This document shows, piece by piece, positions 1-12,356 of a DNA stretch of 64,000 bases. Numbering within the stretch: position 1 is the stretch's first letter; each line of letters opens with the position of its first letter. A program made the translations under genes and the position numbers. This DNA comes from Mansonella perstans (taxonomy: Eukaryota > Nematoda > Chromadorea > Rhabditida > Onchocercidae). The notes under the pieces were generated by a model. It was not told where the DNA came from. It was given only the letters and a program-made list of their open reading frames with translations, and did no database searches. The DNA is taken from contig JBAMDO010000053.1 in NCBI GenBank assembly GCA_037074765.1, positions 124,001 through 188,000 of the forward strand. Reading direction: 5' to 3'.

Positions 1-494
1 TTTTTTTAAGAAACGAAGGAATAAGAGAAAAGCAGAAGAAACTAAAAGTAGTAAAAGAAGAACGCTGCCTAAGGGTCATCTTCGGGAAAAATAACAGCAA
101 AAATGTACTAACAGTTAATAAGTATTGTTAGAAAAGAAAACATGCTCCTTCTCAATACTACCAATGTCTTATCCTTTAAATTGGTAAGATTGATAATAAA
201 ATTAGAAACCAGAATTTTAACAATCGCCTTTTAAAACACAAAAAACTCTCTTCTTGTTTCTCTCCCATTGATGTCAGTTCTGGTTTGTAGGAGTACCCCA
301 TATCTTTCCAATGTCTTTTGTTATATTAGAATGAGAACTAGCATTTAACGAGAACTAGATGGATTAGTTTGCTTTATGCTCTTCATGCTGATACTTTTCG
401 GCAACAGTTAATATTGTCGCTTTAACTCTGCGAAAACAATTCAAAATACAAATAATAGCAGCTTGAATGGCATAGTTTCGAGCTGAATTTATCG
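1..494. other. Downstream flank, no gene seen
   Basis: This A+T-rich stretch lies beyond the stop codon of the minus-strand gene at 495-1839. I see no open frame with splice signals on either strand. It probably contains that gene's 3' untranslated region. Confidence 0.5.
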
Positions 495-1839
495 CTAATT
501 TCGAAGTTTTGTGGTGAAAAACGGAATATCATTGAAACGACACCATGTTGTTAAATTTGCTCGGCATGGTTCCGATAACCAAAGATACCATTCACCTTCT
601 TTCTGATCGCGATATTTCCCATATGTGTAGTATTTTTGACATAGATGATTATTCTGAGGTGATTTAACCAAAACCTGTAAAATATGTAAAAATCTTTAAA
701 AAATGCATTTATCAGCCTGTTTTACAGTTAACCTTTGAATTATTGCTAAAATTTCGCAAATTGCTTACTATTTTATGAAGCATTTGACAAATTGCTATTT
801 AAAAGAAATAAGTTTCTGTAATTCCTATGTGATAACTGAGTTTACTGGTTTTATTAAGTTAAAACTTAAGACTGAAAGATGCTGGTAGCATAATTAGACA
901 AAAAAATGGAAAAAATAATGCCAGGTTTTTCAAAGAGCTATTTGGCAGCATTCATTGCGTGACAGCTTTGACGATAGATTGAAAAATGAATTGAAAGTTC
1001 AATCCATTTTGCAATTAGCTTTAATCCGTTATTTGTATTTAAATAATAATAATTCAGCAGGGAAGGGTAAGTTAAATTAAAACAACATTAAATTAATAAA
1101 GTTAAATTAAAAAAAACAAATGAGTAAAGAATTTTAAGAGTAACAGAGAGCTTGGCGTCTGGTTCACAACCAATAGGACATGCTAGTCTTGTTGTGGGAT
1201 TTCGTGCTAGTACATTCTTGTCATTGACCGGCAATTGCTCACGGCGACACTTGTATTTAGTAGGATCTCGAGGTATTTTGGCATTTCGTGCGATCAATGT
1301 GCATTGTTCTGGCTCCTTCTCTGTTGTTGTTGTGCAATCGATTGTTCGTTCTTCTGAAACAAAAACATGCTTTCCAGGAGTTTATTAGTTATTTGAGGAA
1401 GATAATTGATAAGTAGAAAATAAAATTTCTCTTGCTGCTTCTTTAATCCAACCATTGACATTGCTTAAAACACAGGGATTTTTGTTTTTTTTTCTTTTTT
1501 AGAGTAAATTTATGATTTCTCTTTAGGCGATTTATTTTGATCATTGGAGGATTTCTTGACGATAAATATTTTTCCACATTTTCCCAGGTAAGATAGAATC
1601 TTATGTGGAAGGAAATGTTTTACTTCAATTACTTCTCAGTGGAACAAAGCAAAAATGTACTTCCGTCTTTCCGTTAATAGCAACTTTATTTTATTTTCTT
1701 CAAACAAAAGATTTTCAAGAAACAGACCCCATCGCGGCCACCCGTAATTTTCCAAGGTTTTTTTTTCAGTTTGTCCTCTGACCGTCACATATGTCACTAT
1801 AAAAATAAAGCGCCACATTGCTGACATCTGAAGAAGCAT
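495..1839 (-). CDS. Small secreted cysteine-rich protein (3 exons, 159 aa)
   Basis: I do not recognise the family. The exons are 1839-1728, 1353-1145 and 653-495, and they join in phase to give 159 residues. The N-terminus is a signal peptide: Met, Arg and a hydrophobic run (FIFIVTYVTV), then a likely cleavage site near RGQ. The mature chain has eight cysteines, five in exon 2 and three in exon 3, enough for four disulphides. Exon 3 is rich in aromatics (YYTYGKYR, EWYLWLSEPC, WCRFNDIPFF). NLT is a possible N-glycosylation site. An acceptor-like site at 1860-1861 lies about 20 bases before the ATG, which fits spliced-leader addition. Exons 2 and 3 have strong amino-acid character. The 1728 donor was chosen because it is the one that keeps phase. 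A role as a secreted structural or signalling protein is inference. Confidence 0.75.
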
Positions 1840-1859
1840 CTGACTGTTCAGACTTCTTT

Positions 1860-1871
1860 CTGAAAATAATA
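1860..1871 (-). promoter_or_regulatory. Candidate spliced-leader acceptor
   Basis: On the minus strand the sequence reads ATTATTTTCAG and ends at 1860, about 20 bases before the ATG at 1839. No coding frame feeds into it, so trans-splicing is more likely than a cis-intron. Confidence 0.45.
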
Positions 1872-2589
1872 CTCTTTTAGAAAAAACTTAATGAAAAGGA
1901 CGCATATAGGGATATAATTCATTAAAAAGATATGAAATGGTGAACAAAACTTTTATTGCATTAGAACAGCGTTAAGATAGATTAGGATGTTGTTCCTGCA
2001 GATTGATTAAGTTCTCAAAGGAAGTTGAATATGACAATTACCAAGTTGTGTGTCTTAGAAGCGCCTTTTATAGTGGTGTGGATACCGGTCATCAAACTCG
2101 TCGATGACGCTAGATACATTAATTGTTGAATACTGGTTCGTTCTTATCAAGAATGACCCGAAATACTGCACGAAAATTCCTATTTGAAGAAATTTGTAAA
2201 ATTTAAATATGTCTAGAAGTGATCGAAATGAATCTAAAAATTTAGTGACGAATAGTCTTCTTGCTTACAGCGAATAATTTGATTGCAAATGAATTATTTG
2301 CTCACTATAACTGATCAACAAGTTTTTCGACCATTGCAAGAATTTTAGTTAGAAACTTTCTGTAATTGTTACGTCAAGAAATAAGTATTAGAAAATAAAA
2401 AACTTATTATCGAATCAATATTGCAGCAGAAGTTGTGAAAAAAATTCGATTAGGGATAGCTGTGATCAGTGGGAGAGCTTCCCTAATTATGAAAACGTGC
2501 TTATTTGATGTTTGTATTCATTTTCACTGCTCTAAAATTGACCCAATATTTTTAAGCGTACCTCGACCACTGCTAATCATGGAAATAGT

Positions 2590-3086
2590 CCATCAGATGT
2601 AAATAAAACTAAGTGGAATATTTTTTTCTCTAGTTATTCTTAAAATATATCCCTGCAAATCATAGTATGTGATCTTAATTAAAGGATTATATTTTTTCTA
2701 AAGAAATCAATGATTGTTTTTTCGTGCGTGCTTTCATTAATTTTGTTCAGTAAGTTTTGACTTGTGGAAGTCGAATTTTACTAATCTAGATTACTGTGAT
2801 ATGTCTAAAAAGAAAAAGTGGTTTGGCATGTGAGAATTTCAGACATAAAAGTTAGAGATCTGACATGTATTGGTTATTTAATTCAGTAATCATTTGCCCT
2901 GCCACAATATAGTTATTATTAAAAAAAAGGAAAGTATATTTATTTGTGTTTGTCAAATCAAAATGCGGAAGAGTCACTGAAGCGTGATTGCTTTATCAGT
3001 GCCATTTAAAGGTAAATTAACGCATCCTATCTTTTTGCTAATGACCAATTTACCATTTCAAGTGCGTCATTCATAATCTTAGATCT
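2590..3086 (+). repeat. Dispersed repeat, copy A
   Basis: This roughly 500-bp segment recurs in reverse orientation at 11907-12344. Its first part also matches 6740-6992. Shared landmarks are CATCAGATGTAAATAAAAC at the left end, GACTTGTGGAAGT in the middle and GAAGCGTGATTGCTTTATC further right. Copy A lacks the module that begins ACCAACCAAGGAGGG in copies B and D. No protein is recognisable and I see no terminal inverted repeat or target duplication, so it could be a MITE-like or older degenerate element. Confidence 0.8.
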
Positions 3087-3990
3087 GTTAGCCAACCTTC
3101 TGACTTGTGCTTTCATCCTTTTCCGTTTGACGCGTTACAATCACAAAGTAATAAATGATCATAGTTTTATTTGGTAACAAGCAATTTTGTACTTATAAAA
3201 TAAATAATTGATATATTTTTGGTAAACTCATTTCGTCGCTATTGGTATAAGAATGTAAAATATAATGTAGCGATGAAATTAGTAATAAATGTAGTGTTAT
3301 CGATATTTTTTATAATTTCAAGATTATTTATACTATTAGAAAAGATTTTGGCATTTCTGGATGTGATCGGAAGCTTTTGTAAGCTACAATTCCTATCTTA
3401 TATTATGTAAGTCTTACGAAAAACTATAAATTCTTGTTTAATTTTTTTATTCTAAAACACCTAACTGAAATAGTCTTTGCTGAAGACGAAAACTATGTAT
3501 CCTATTTTTTGCAAAATGTTCATTTTAACTTAATTTTTTCGTTCATACTCATTTTTTGAAGTATAACAAATTACATAAGCTCAAATTAGATGGATTCTTT
3601 ATTCTTTAACATTATTCAAATCAATGTTATTTAAACAGATGTCTCTGCAAGGATTGCGTGCAAATCATAATTGAACTAAAGCAAAGACGTAAACGATCCA
3701 GCAGATTTTGTGTCAAGTTCTGATATTATAATAATAACTTCATCGTGTTTCTCATTTGCAATTTTCAACTGCACTTATCCTCAGAAACGATTTAAATTTC
3801 ACATTGAAAGTGTCAAATCCATGTCATATAGCTATTTAGCTCATGTTCAAAATATGTTGGAGCAAAAAGGAAATATTTTTGTTTTGGTTACATCTTATTT
3901 ATTAGCATGACGTATTCTCAATAAATCATAAATACTCATTTTTGTTTAGAAACTGCTTAATGCAAAAAAAAAAATTACTTAAATTGGCAA

Positions 3991-4048
3991 GATGGCAAGG
4001 TGGCTGTCCTTTTAATTCAAGATGACAAGGTGGCTGTCCTTTTAATTC
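3991..4048. repeat. 30-bp tandem duplication
   Basis: Two nearly identical units lie head to tail. Each contains CAAGGTGGCTGTCCTTTTAA, and they differ at one position (GATGGC versus GATGAC) and at the last bases. Confidence 0.85.
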
Positions 4049-6183
4049 CTAATGAATGCTATGTTGTCCTGATTTCATCTACTGAACAGTGTACTAAGAA
4101 TGCAATTTTATTCAATAACACTTCTGTTAGAAAAAAAATGCAATACTGATGCAATATGTTCCCGCAACAAATTCAGCTGAACTAAAGAACTGTCCGGACT
4201 ATAAATAAATATCAGCTAGCAAATTAATTTTATCGATTCCAAGTTTCTTCCAAAAACCGGACAAGTAATGCTGGTTGATTTCAGCTTCTGCTTTTCAACT
4301 TATTTCGATAGTAATCACAAAGAGCAGCAAAATTAACAAAAAAAAGTTTCTCTCATTCGTTTCGAGACTAAATTATTGTTAAATTGTGCAGTGAAATTAC
4401 TAATCAGTCTTTTAAAGAGAAGGTTGTTATAAATAACCTATCTTCCATGTTTTGCTTGCAAATGATGTTTTTTTTTTTTTCCAGTGTTGATCTGAGGGAT
4501 AATTTCTCATAGCAGTCATTGTTAAATATTCCTTCCATCTTCAGATAAGTAATCTTCAGATAAGCACATTATCATTCATTATAATTTGAAGAATTTCAAC
4601 ATATTTATTCATCTTTCATTATGCAATCAATAATTTTTGAGGGATCTTCTGAGTCAATTTCAGTTTATGGTAGTAATAGGTGAGAAATTGTTTTGTTAGT
4701 TGTGAGAAGGATTTTTTGATATAAGAGTGACTTACATATTCTTCGATACCAACTGGACTGAGTATGTTCGGCGAGTTGTAATTATTATTACAGTCCAGAT
4801 ATAGTTACAACAGAACGACGGTGAATTAATATCAATTATTGTAATAGAATGACGTAGGAATATTTAAGTATCAATACTGCAGATCAAACATCAGAATTGA
4901 GGAATACCAAAGGATGTAAAGGTATTAGTGATAATGATTTTAGGCGTTGGATCAAGGCTAAGAACTAATGTTGATAGTAGAAGCTGAGAGTATTGTTGAA
5001 AGAATAACACTGACACTAACAATAACAATGAATTCAGCACAATTAGATCAGCTTTATATAGAATGGCTTGTTTATTAGGAATTTACAAATCAAAAGAATG
5101 TTTATATATACAGTATCACTAGTCATATCCGTTTATATGTTGACAAATGCTTAAACCAAGAATCACAAACTGATAGCTGACAAAGAATCACATGTTAATA
5201 GATGCTTAAACAAGAGATTACATCGTTTATGGCTGCATTTTCTATTGCCGTAGACAAAGCAGCTCAAAGATCGGTAATAAGCGAAGAAACCTCAAATGTT
5301 TACAATATGATCTTTCGAAAACAAAGTGATAAGCCACATTATGACAGATTTTCGTAAATCATATGAATGATAATTTTAGTAGTGAACACTTTGAAATTTT
5401 GAAAATAATCATCATGTGACATTTTGCAATTAATCGTATCTCTTAGAAATAATCATAACATATGGCTTTGACAAACATTTTACATTATAATCATTTCGTT
5501 TTTTCGACAGCAAGTAGTACTTTTAAAAATTATATTTTTGATTATAAAATTTATCCTAAAAAAAAAGTTAAAAGAAAAAGCAATGAAAACATGTTAAAAA
5601 ATGACTTGTTATTTTCAAAGTGATGAAATAAGTTTAATTGTCCGCGTGAGAAGCTATGTCTAACGTGTTTTCTATAAATAATTAATCAGCAACGATCGTT
5701 AATCAGCTTTATTCATTCCTCGTGGTTCATATTTCAATTATAATATCCATTAATCACTGCAAAAGGAGATTTCTTTTTTTTGACACTTCGGATCCCCTAA
5801 AACAAGCAGTCTTTAATTGAAAAATGCGCAGTAAGCCGAAGTTTAAAAAAAAAACCGAAGTTCAAAAATGATAAATAATTCAATTTTCAATTTTCTTTTT
5901 TAGCCTTCATAAACTGTTTTACATATTACATTACCCAATTTATAATTCCAGTTTAATAGTGATCATTTAAATATAAATTCATCATCATGCCAGCATCGGC
6001 AGCCTACTACGATCTGCAACAAAATTTACAAAATAGTTCAATTTTCTACGTGATTTAATGCTTTAGAATGAGAACCATTTTGATAGCAACGATTCGGCTA
6101 ATAATTCAAACTTTATTTAACATTTTAATTTGTTATGATTTGTGTCTCAAGGATTAGAAAGTTTCTTATGTGTCCGCTATATT

Positions 6184-6525
6184 ATGAAATTGCCAGATTG
6201 CCAATATAGGAATTATGCACCAAACGAAATGTTTTTTCGAAATGAATATTTCTTACCGGAAAATATTTTAGTCCTACTTAACTTGCAAAAATCCAAAATT
6301 TGGTCTCTCCTTAATCATAATTTACGTCATGCAATTTGTCACAATTTTACATTCAGTGGTAATTTCATTTTATCTTATTTTTCCTGTCATATTTTATTTT
6401 TTTGTATAATTGCAGAACCTTTATTATTGTTATCGCAATTTCAGTTCTTTACTGCAAACGAATTCTTCGAATTGTTTGAAGCCATTAAGTTTAAATGGTA
6501 TTGTAGTGAGAAACATAAAAAATAA
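6184..6525 (+). CDS. Doubtful small ORF with a nematode-like intron
   Basis: I do not recognise this sequence. An open frame runs through to a stop at 6525. It contains a 57-bp segment (6359-6415) that begins GTAATTTC and ends ATTGCAG, has a pyrimidine-rich tail, is a multiple of three and keeps phase if removed. The spliced product from the ATG at 6184 would be 94 residues, mostly hydrophobic and aromatic, ending in a lysine-rich tail (EKHKK). It ends exactly where repeat copy B begins, so it may be part of a decayed element or the last exons of a lost gene. The start is arbitrary, because the frame is open further upstream. Confidence 0.25.
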   Translation: MKLPDCQYRNYAPNEMFFRNEYFLPENILVLLNLQKSKIWSLLNHNLRHAICHNFTFSGNFILSYFSCHILFFCIIAEPLLLLSQFQFFTANEFFELFEAIKFKWYCSEKHKK

Positions 6526-6992
6526 GATAGTCACCAACTGCTAAGTGTTCTTAAACCAACCAAGGAGGGTAATGGAAGCATTTACACGGTTTTTGTTGAC
6601 AAGTGATTTTGTCTTGCAACATTTAACTGTGGAAGCTTTTTATACCCACAAATAATTGTCCATGCAAGCAAGGAAGATTATTCGACGTATTTTGCTTGTC
6701 TCGTTTTGCTTGGTTATAGAAATGTGTAACAGAAATAATCCATCAGATGTAAATAAAATTATTTGGAATATTTTTTTCTTCGGTTATTCTTAAAATACAT
6801 CTCTAAAAATCATAGTAATCTCAATTAAAAGATTATATTTTTTTAAAAGAATCAACCATTCTTTTTCGATTTTTTTCGTGCACTATTTTCATTAATTTTG
6901 TTTAATAGGTTTTGACTTGTGGAAGTAGAATTTTACTGATCTAGGTTTCTGTGATTTGCCTAAAAAAGAAAAACTGTTTGGTATGTGAGAGT
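6526..6992 (+). repeat. Dispersed repeat, copy B
   Basis: The left module (TTCTTAAACCAACCAAGGAG and about 200 following bases) matches 12357-12590. The middle module (CATCAGATGTAAATAAAA) and right module (GACTTGTGGAAGT) match copy A and the inverted copy C. Copy B is the only one that joins all three modules in one orientation, so it may be closest to the full-length element. It breaks off near GTATGTGAGAGTTTT, where copy A continues for about 260 bp. Confidence 0.8.
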
Positions 6993-8216
6993 TTTGGATT
7001 TGAAAAAAAAATTCTTCCAAAAAAAAAAATTTTGGATTCTTCCAGATGTCATCGTTCGGACATAAGGCACTAATAAATCTTTGCAGACATGCGAGACAAT
7101 CCACTTTGCAAATTGAAATCGAATAAACCTGAACAGTAAACGACCAATCATTATTTTCACTCCGCCCCGCCGTCGTGCTCTATCATGGGTGTTGCCAAAT
7201 AACATTTTTAACAATAATTTTAATCACGTCATTTGTTATAAATTTTCATCTTTCACTGTTTTAGAAACACTTCCTTATAAATTTTTATATACATCACTAG
7301 CAATTTAATTTTCTTACAGTCTAATATCCATCGGCACTTCTTTTCAAATCAATTTTTCTGTTGCTTTTAGATAATAACTCTGAAGCAAGTGCAGTATTTC
7401 TGACATAGTAGCACACGATTTATGTGTAGGATGAAAAGGAAGAAATAAGCAACTATAAGAAAATTGAAATATTTAAGAGCCATGAATGATGGTTAAGCAA
7501 TATGAAACTCTTATTCCTCTTTGCTTTGTGTATGTTATGGTGTATGTTTTGCATGTACGTATGTGAGCCTGATGTGTATTAAATTGAAATGGTCCTCTGA
7601 TCGAACTGTGCTTTTCTGATGATGAAAGCCAGTTTACTTCGTTAAGCGGCTTCTGTCATTTCTTTGACCATCAATTCCTCTTTCACCCATATGAATTTTT
7701 TGAGTAGCATAAAAATTAGGCAAAGCCTAACATACATAAATATTCAGGGAGTAATGCAAAGCATACAACTGTTTAAAAAACCGTTTTTAACATAATATTC
7801 AAGCGTATGGTGATTGAAAATTGCAGTTAAAAATTTTGTGTACCCAGAAAAGTGATAGATGAATAATTCAATCACATGAAACTACTGTGTATACTCACTC
7901 ACTGGTTCTGAAAACAACGCTTACTGCAGAAACAAGAAACCAAATTTTCCAATTTTCAAACGAAGATCCTACAAAGCTGAAATTTGTTGACGGATTTAGT
8001 GATTCATGATTCCATCGGATCATTTGATCCCTTCACATTGTCATTATTCTTCCATCTTAGTGAAAGTGATCTATTAAATGCACACCGAATTTGAGTATAC
8101 TTAAAATTTATTATATTGCAACCAATTATCACTATATTATAGACTTACGTATATATATATATATACGACAGAAAGACTTGCTGAATAAGAATCTTGCAAT
8201 CTGTTTTGAAAATATG

Positions 8217-8226
8217 AAATTTTCAG
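8217..8226 (+). promoter_or_regulatory. Candidate spliced-leader acceptor
   Basis: AAATTTTCAG ends at 8226, five bases before the ATG at 8232. It matches the nematode acceptor consensus and has no upstream coding exon, so SL trans-splicing is likely. It also decides the start: an in-frame ATG at 8214 would be removed. Confidence 0.5.
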
Positions 8227-8231
8227 ATCTG

Positions 8232-10386
8232 ATGGATAGCTTTCTCCAGATTCATTCAATAATTATAACCATTATCTGTTTACTCTTGGGTTCTTTACTT
8301 CTTATTACTAATCTCCCTGTTCTTTGTACCATGCTTGGAAGCAGCAAATTAAGAACGCAATATGCTAATTTGGTTTTATTGCTTTTCGCTGCTGTAAGTG
8401 GAGGTAAGTTGTGGAATTGAAAGGCAAAAGTTGTGAAACGATAGTTGCTGACAACTTCAGATCTTTCCGTATCGTAGCAGTTCAGCTATCGCACTGCTTC
8501 TTTCCAACAGTAAAGAACTTTTACATTTATTCGGAAGGATCTCAAGAATCTCTTTGTCCTGAGATTTCTTTTTTCAGGATTCAACTGTTTCCTGCGAGCT
8601 TTTTCGATTATTTCGGAATTACAGGACGAAAATAACTGCTACGATACGAATGAATCGATCGTCATTAGCAAAAGGCCATGGAACTGCCTCGGCCCAGTTG
8701 GTTACCTTCTCCAATTTAGCACTAATTTCTAGTATCTCTTAAATTTTGGAACAGCGGAGTGTTAACAGTAGGAGTTCATGTAATCGATAAATTCTATTAT
8801 TCTGCTAATGGGTCAATTAGCAATATAGTAATTCAACGAAATCTTACATATTAGGATACTTTTTCGGCGAAGTTGGGAAATCAGTGGTAACTCAGCGATC
8901 CGAGCTCCACTCGAAGCTCATCTTGAAAAAATGTAATAATTCTTGTGATTTTTTTGTCTTTGAAATCTTCCGAGATATTGTTTTCTACTTTGATTTTCTA
9001 GCTTTTTTCACTAACATTCACTTTTCCTATATTCTGGGGAATTTTCTCCAAATTATTAGGTGGGAAAATTCATCAATAACGCATGAAACAGCTTTTGTCT
9101 AATTTTTGTTTCTCAGAAGGCCTTGTGTTTAATTCCATATCAATTTCTCAAACTTCTAAATTAATTTAGTAATTCACTAAAAAAAGTTGTCTTCAGATGG
9201 CGAGTCACTGCGAACTATTTTCTTTTTTGCTTTTACCCATATCACTTCTAATGAGCAGTACTGATCGGTTGCTGGTAATATATAATCCAGTTGGCTATTT
9301 TCTACATTTGAAATTTTATGTTATAGCCCAGCTTTTCGTAGCTGGTCTGTTCCAGTTTGCTTTAATAGTCTACGTCATGCTCGCCAAATTTCATCTGCAA
9401 TTTGCTGAAGATAAGTGCAAGTTCGTTTTTTTCGCGGTTTTTACGTATACTAATAGAAAATAACGTTACTGTTAGGAGCTCTTCGCGCTGGATGGTTTTC
9501 TGCGGCAATAGTTAACCGGAATTCAGCTCAGAATTAATTAAAGAATGATTAAAGCTTGATCATTGTTCAATAGTTTTGTTTCATTCCTTCCGCTATTGTA
9601 ATTCGAGTTGCGCTGGATCTTAGCACTGTGTCAGCCACTATTATGTGAAGGTTACGCTTATCTAACATATTTTGTCGTCCAGGTGCTATGTGATGATGTC
9701 GCGCGGAACGTTCTTTTTCCTCCTCTATTCTCGAATGTGTGCTTCGATCATAAGCATTTTATTAATGCTAATTGTTTTGATCAAATTTCGGCAAGTACGG
9801 AAAGGATTTGTAAACAAAGATCGTCGTTTGGCCAATTTTAATTCGCGTCAGCAAGGCTTTACAAAAGCTATGCTTCTCTGCTGTTGCTTCACTTTTGGTA
9901 ATTTTATTGCTTACTAGTTTGTTTGAGCTGGGTCCGGGCCAATCTGATCAGCTAATGCACTAATGATTTAGCACATTATAACCTATTTTAGTTGTATGGC
10001 ATATACTTAATACCATACAAAAACAATTTAAGCTTTTTTCTAATCATATATCAAGCCAACCTCATCCTTTGATATGATAATTACTGCTAGTAATCTCGGA
10101 AAAAGTAATGGCTATATTGTTGCAGTCTACTATTTCAGTGTTTTTTTTTCTACCCAATGTGGTAGCATACTGCACTAGAATGCTTGGGATAAAAAATCAC
10201 GATCTATACAACGCATATCTAAAGTTGCTCAGCTACACTTCAACACTGGACATACTCGCCATTACGCTATTCCAACTACAGGATATTACTGCAGCAGTAT
10301 TGCAGCGTTTTCCATTTCTCTTTTATTTTCGAATTTTTGTTCAACCCGCAGTTCAGACTATAGAAGTGAAAAGCATGAGATGTTAA
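8232..10386 (+). CDS. Seven-transmembrane chemoreceptor-like GPCR, SRSX-like
   Basis: Exons are 8232-8403, 8578-8696, 9197-9414, 9683-9897 and 10139-10386, giving about 323 residues. TM1 lies in exon 1 (SIIITIICLLLGSLLLITNL) and contains the Asn expected of TM1, and TM2 begins in the same exon. Exon 2 supplies the end of TM2 and a loop with cysteines. Exon 3 has TM3 ending in STDRLLVIYNPVGY, a DRY-like motif with the usual Pro/Tyr downstream, and then TM4. Exon 4 carries TM5, a basic third loop (FRQVRKGFVNKDRR) and the start of TM6. Exon 5 completes TM6 and TM7. TM7 lacks a clear NPxxY, as is common in nematode chemoreceptors. The TM3 motif favours the SRSX/SRW-type superfamily. Exon 3 could instead end at 9420, adding two residues. 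Ligand and tissue are unknown. Confidence 0.85.
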
Positions 10387-10423
10387 ATATCAATCGTATA
10401 CGATTATCAATCGTATCAATCGT

Positions 10424-10974
10424 ACTGCATCTAATTTTCTTCCCAAAATCCTCTAGTCTAGAGATCATTTTTAATTCCAAATTGATTTATTCGTTTCTTC
10501 CTTAGCATCTTTCTGTATAATGAATTACTGCTAATCATTACAAGACATAAATGGAGAAACAACAGTGCAGCTGAAATTTATGCTGTAATTTGCTTTGACA
10601 ATTTCAAGTGAACATAAAATAAAGGCAACGTGTATCAACTGATCCGAACAGCGGAATAATGACAGAATGTCTTGCGAAAGACTTGTAAAATTTTTCTAGG
10701 ACGGAGGAAAATTGAACCCAATCACCGCCGGATCTTTAATAAAAACAGAGAAACAAAACGGCAATGAAACAAATTTTGACGTGCCTTTTTAATGACATGA
10801 TTTAATGATGCAACAAACATTATCAAGCTCATGTTTTAGGTAAAATCGGGCAAGCAGAATCGTTTGGTCAGTTCTCTGTCAACAGTAGTCCCGTCTGCCA
10901 ATATTTTGATTAATCTTTCCGATTTTTTTCCCTAAGGAAACTGCATCTAATTTTCTTCCCAGGATCCTCTAGTC
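10424..10974. repeat. Direct repeats flanking a 481-bp segment
   Basis: The 35-bp sequence at 10424-10458 (ACTGCATCTAATTTTCTTCC and on to CCTCTAGTC) recurs at 10940-10974 with 33 of 35 positions identical. The 481 bp between the copies show no coding frame. This could be a duplication or the footprint of an insertion. Confidence 0.85.
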
Positions 10975-11906
10975 ATGATATTCTCCGGCTTATCAGTCAA
11001 ACCTATGACAATTTTAAACAAAAAAGTTTGGAATACTAAAATAGTAATTTCCTACTCATAAAAAATGGCTGAAAAGAACCAATACATTAAAAAAGTTGTT
11101 ATATTTTTCAGCTGGTAGATTGTAAAATGCCAGCAGTAATTAACATAAAAATCCTTCACCGCAGCGAAAGTATGCACATAACAGTAGGATCAGTGATATC
11201 ATTAGTTTTGCAGGTATAATTATGACTGAAGAAGACAATTTATATAGACTAGAAAGATTCTGATCTATGATCAGAATATCGATAAATTTATGATCTTTCC
11301 GCCATTGATTTAGCTTCTTATCTTCACAACACATCTGATTATTTATCATGTAATGATAAAAAAGGAGCTTCAACAACAAATCGATTCAATAACAAAATTC
11401 GCATAAACCTTCAGCAAATTATGTGAACATTCTATTTTTTCATAAATAGCATCAAAATTAACATTTTCAATTACTCGAAATTTTCATTAATTTTGGTCAA
11501 AATCAACATTTTTAATCACTTTTGGTCAAAATGTCAGGGGATACTTTTTGACCAAGCTATTCTCACTATTCAATATCATTCTTTGAATAACATTGGCTAG
11601 GAATTCAAATGATTCAAAGATTAAAACTGTTTGTGAACTTGATGGTTGTTCATTTCATAGAGAGAGTTTGAATGCATTCCTTGAGATGATAGGTCGAAAA
11701 CAATGTCCTTCTCAAAAAATAGAAAACAATCCTGTCCTTTCTGTTAATATCCTGCGTCCAAGAATCAATCTTGGATGAAAACAGTTTTTAGATAAAGAAT
11801 GAATCTTTTTTTGAATCAAAATAAGAAGAAAGAATTGCAAATAAATGGATAAGTTTTTATACAGTAGAAAATGTGTATTATTTTCAGTTCTTTCTCCTCT
11901 GAATTT

Positions 11907-12344
11907 AGATCCAAGATTATGAATGACGCAATTGAAATGATAAATTGGTCATTAGCAGAAAGATAGAATGCGTTAATCTACCTTTAAATGGCACTGATAA
12001 AGCAATCACGCTTCAGTGACTCTTCCGCATTTTGATTTGACAAGCACAAATAAATATACTTTCCTTTTTTTAATAATTATATTGTGGCAGAGCAAACGAT
12101 TACTGAATTAAATAACCACTACATTTCATATCTCTAACTTTCATGTCTGAAACTCTCACATGCCAAACCACTTTTTCTTTTTAGACATATCACAGTAATC
12201 TAGATTAGTAAAATTCGACTTCCACAAGTCAAAACTTACTGAACAAAATTAATGAAAGCAGCGCACGAAAAAAGAATCGTTGATTTTGCAGGGATATATT
12301 TTAAGAATAACCGGAGAAAAAATATTCCAAATAGTTTTATTTAC
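11907..12344 (-). repeat. Dispersed repeat, copy C (inverted)
   Basis: This is the reverse complement of copy A over essentially its whole length, from AAGATTATGAATGACGCA to GTTTTATTTAC. It abuts copy D, so the CATCAGATG-type modules of the two copies face each other as an inverted repeat of about 60 bp with a spacer of about 250 bp. Confidence 0.85.
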
Positions 12345-12356
12345 TAAATAAAGGAT

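Larger units (their letters stand above)
1840..8231. other. Gene-poor intergenic region
   Basis: This 6.4 kb region separates the minus-strand cysteine-rich gene from the plus-strand receptor. It holds repeat copies at 2590-3086 and 6526-6992, a 30-bp tandem duplication at 3991-4048, one doubtful two-exon ORF at 6184-6525, a short G+C-rich patch near 7160-7180 and a (TA)n tract near 8147-8166. Nothing else in it looks coding to me. ORFs such as 3219-3410 and 3710-3910 have low-complexity hydrophobic translations and no splice support. Confidence 0.6.

Noticed and set aside
544..658. Plus-strand ATG with 38 codons ending at a GT donor-like site
   Set aside because: It is antisense to exon 3 of the cysteine-rich gene, which carries the real signal.
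1152..1388. 78-codon plus-strand ORF
   Set aside because: It is the antisense shadow of exon 2 of the cysteine-rich gene, whose minus-strand frame has far better amino-acid character and splice sites.
8660..8720. tRNA-like D-arm string GGCCCAGTTGGTTACC
   Set aside because: It lies in exon 2 of the receptor gene and its donor, with no T-arm or acceptor stem to match.
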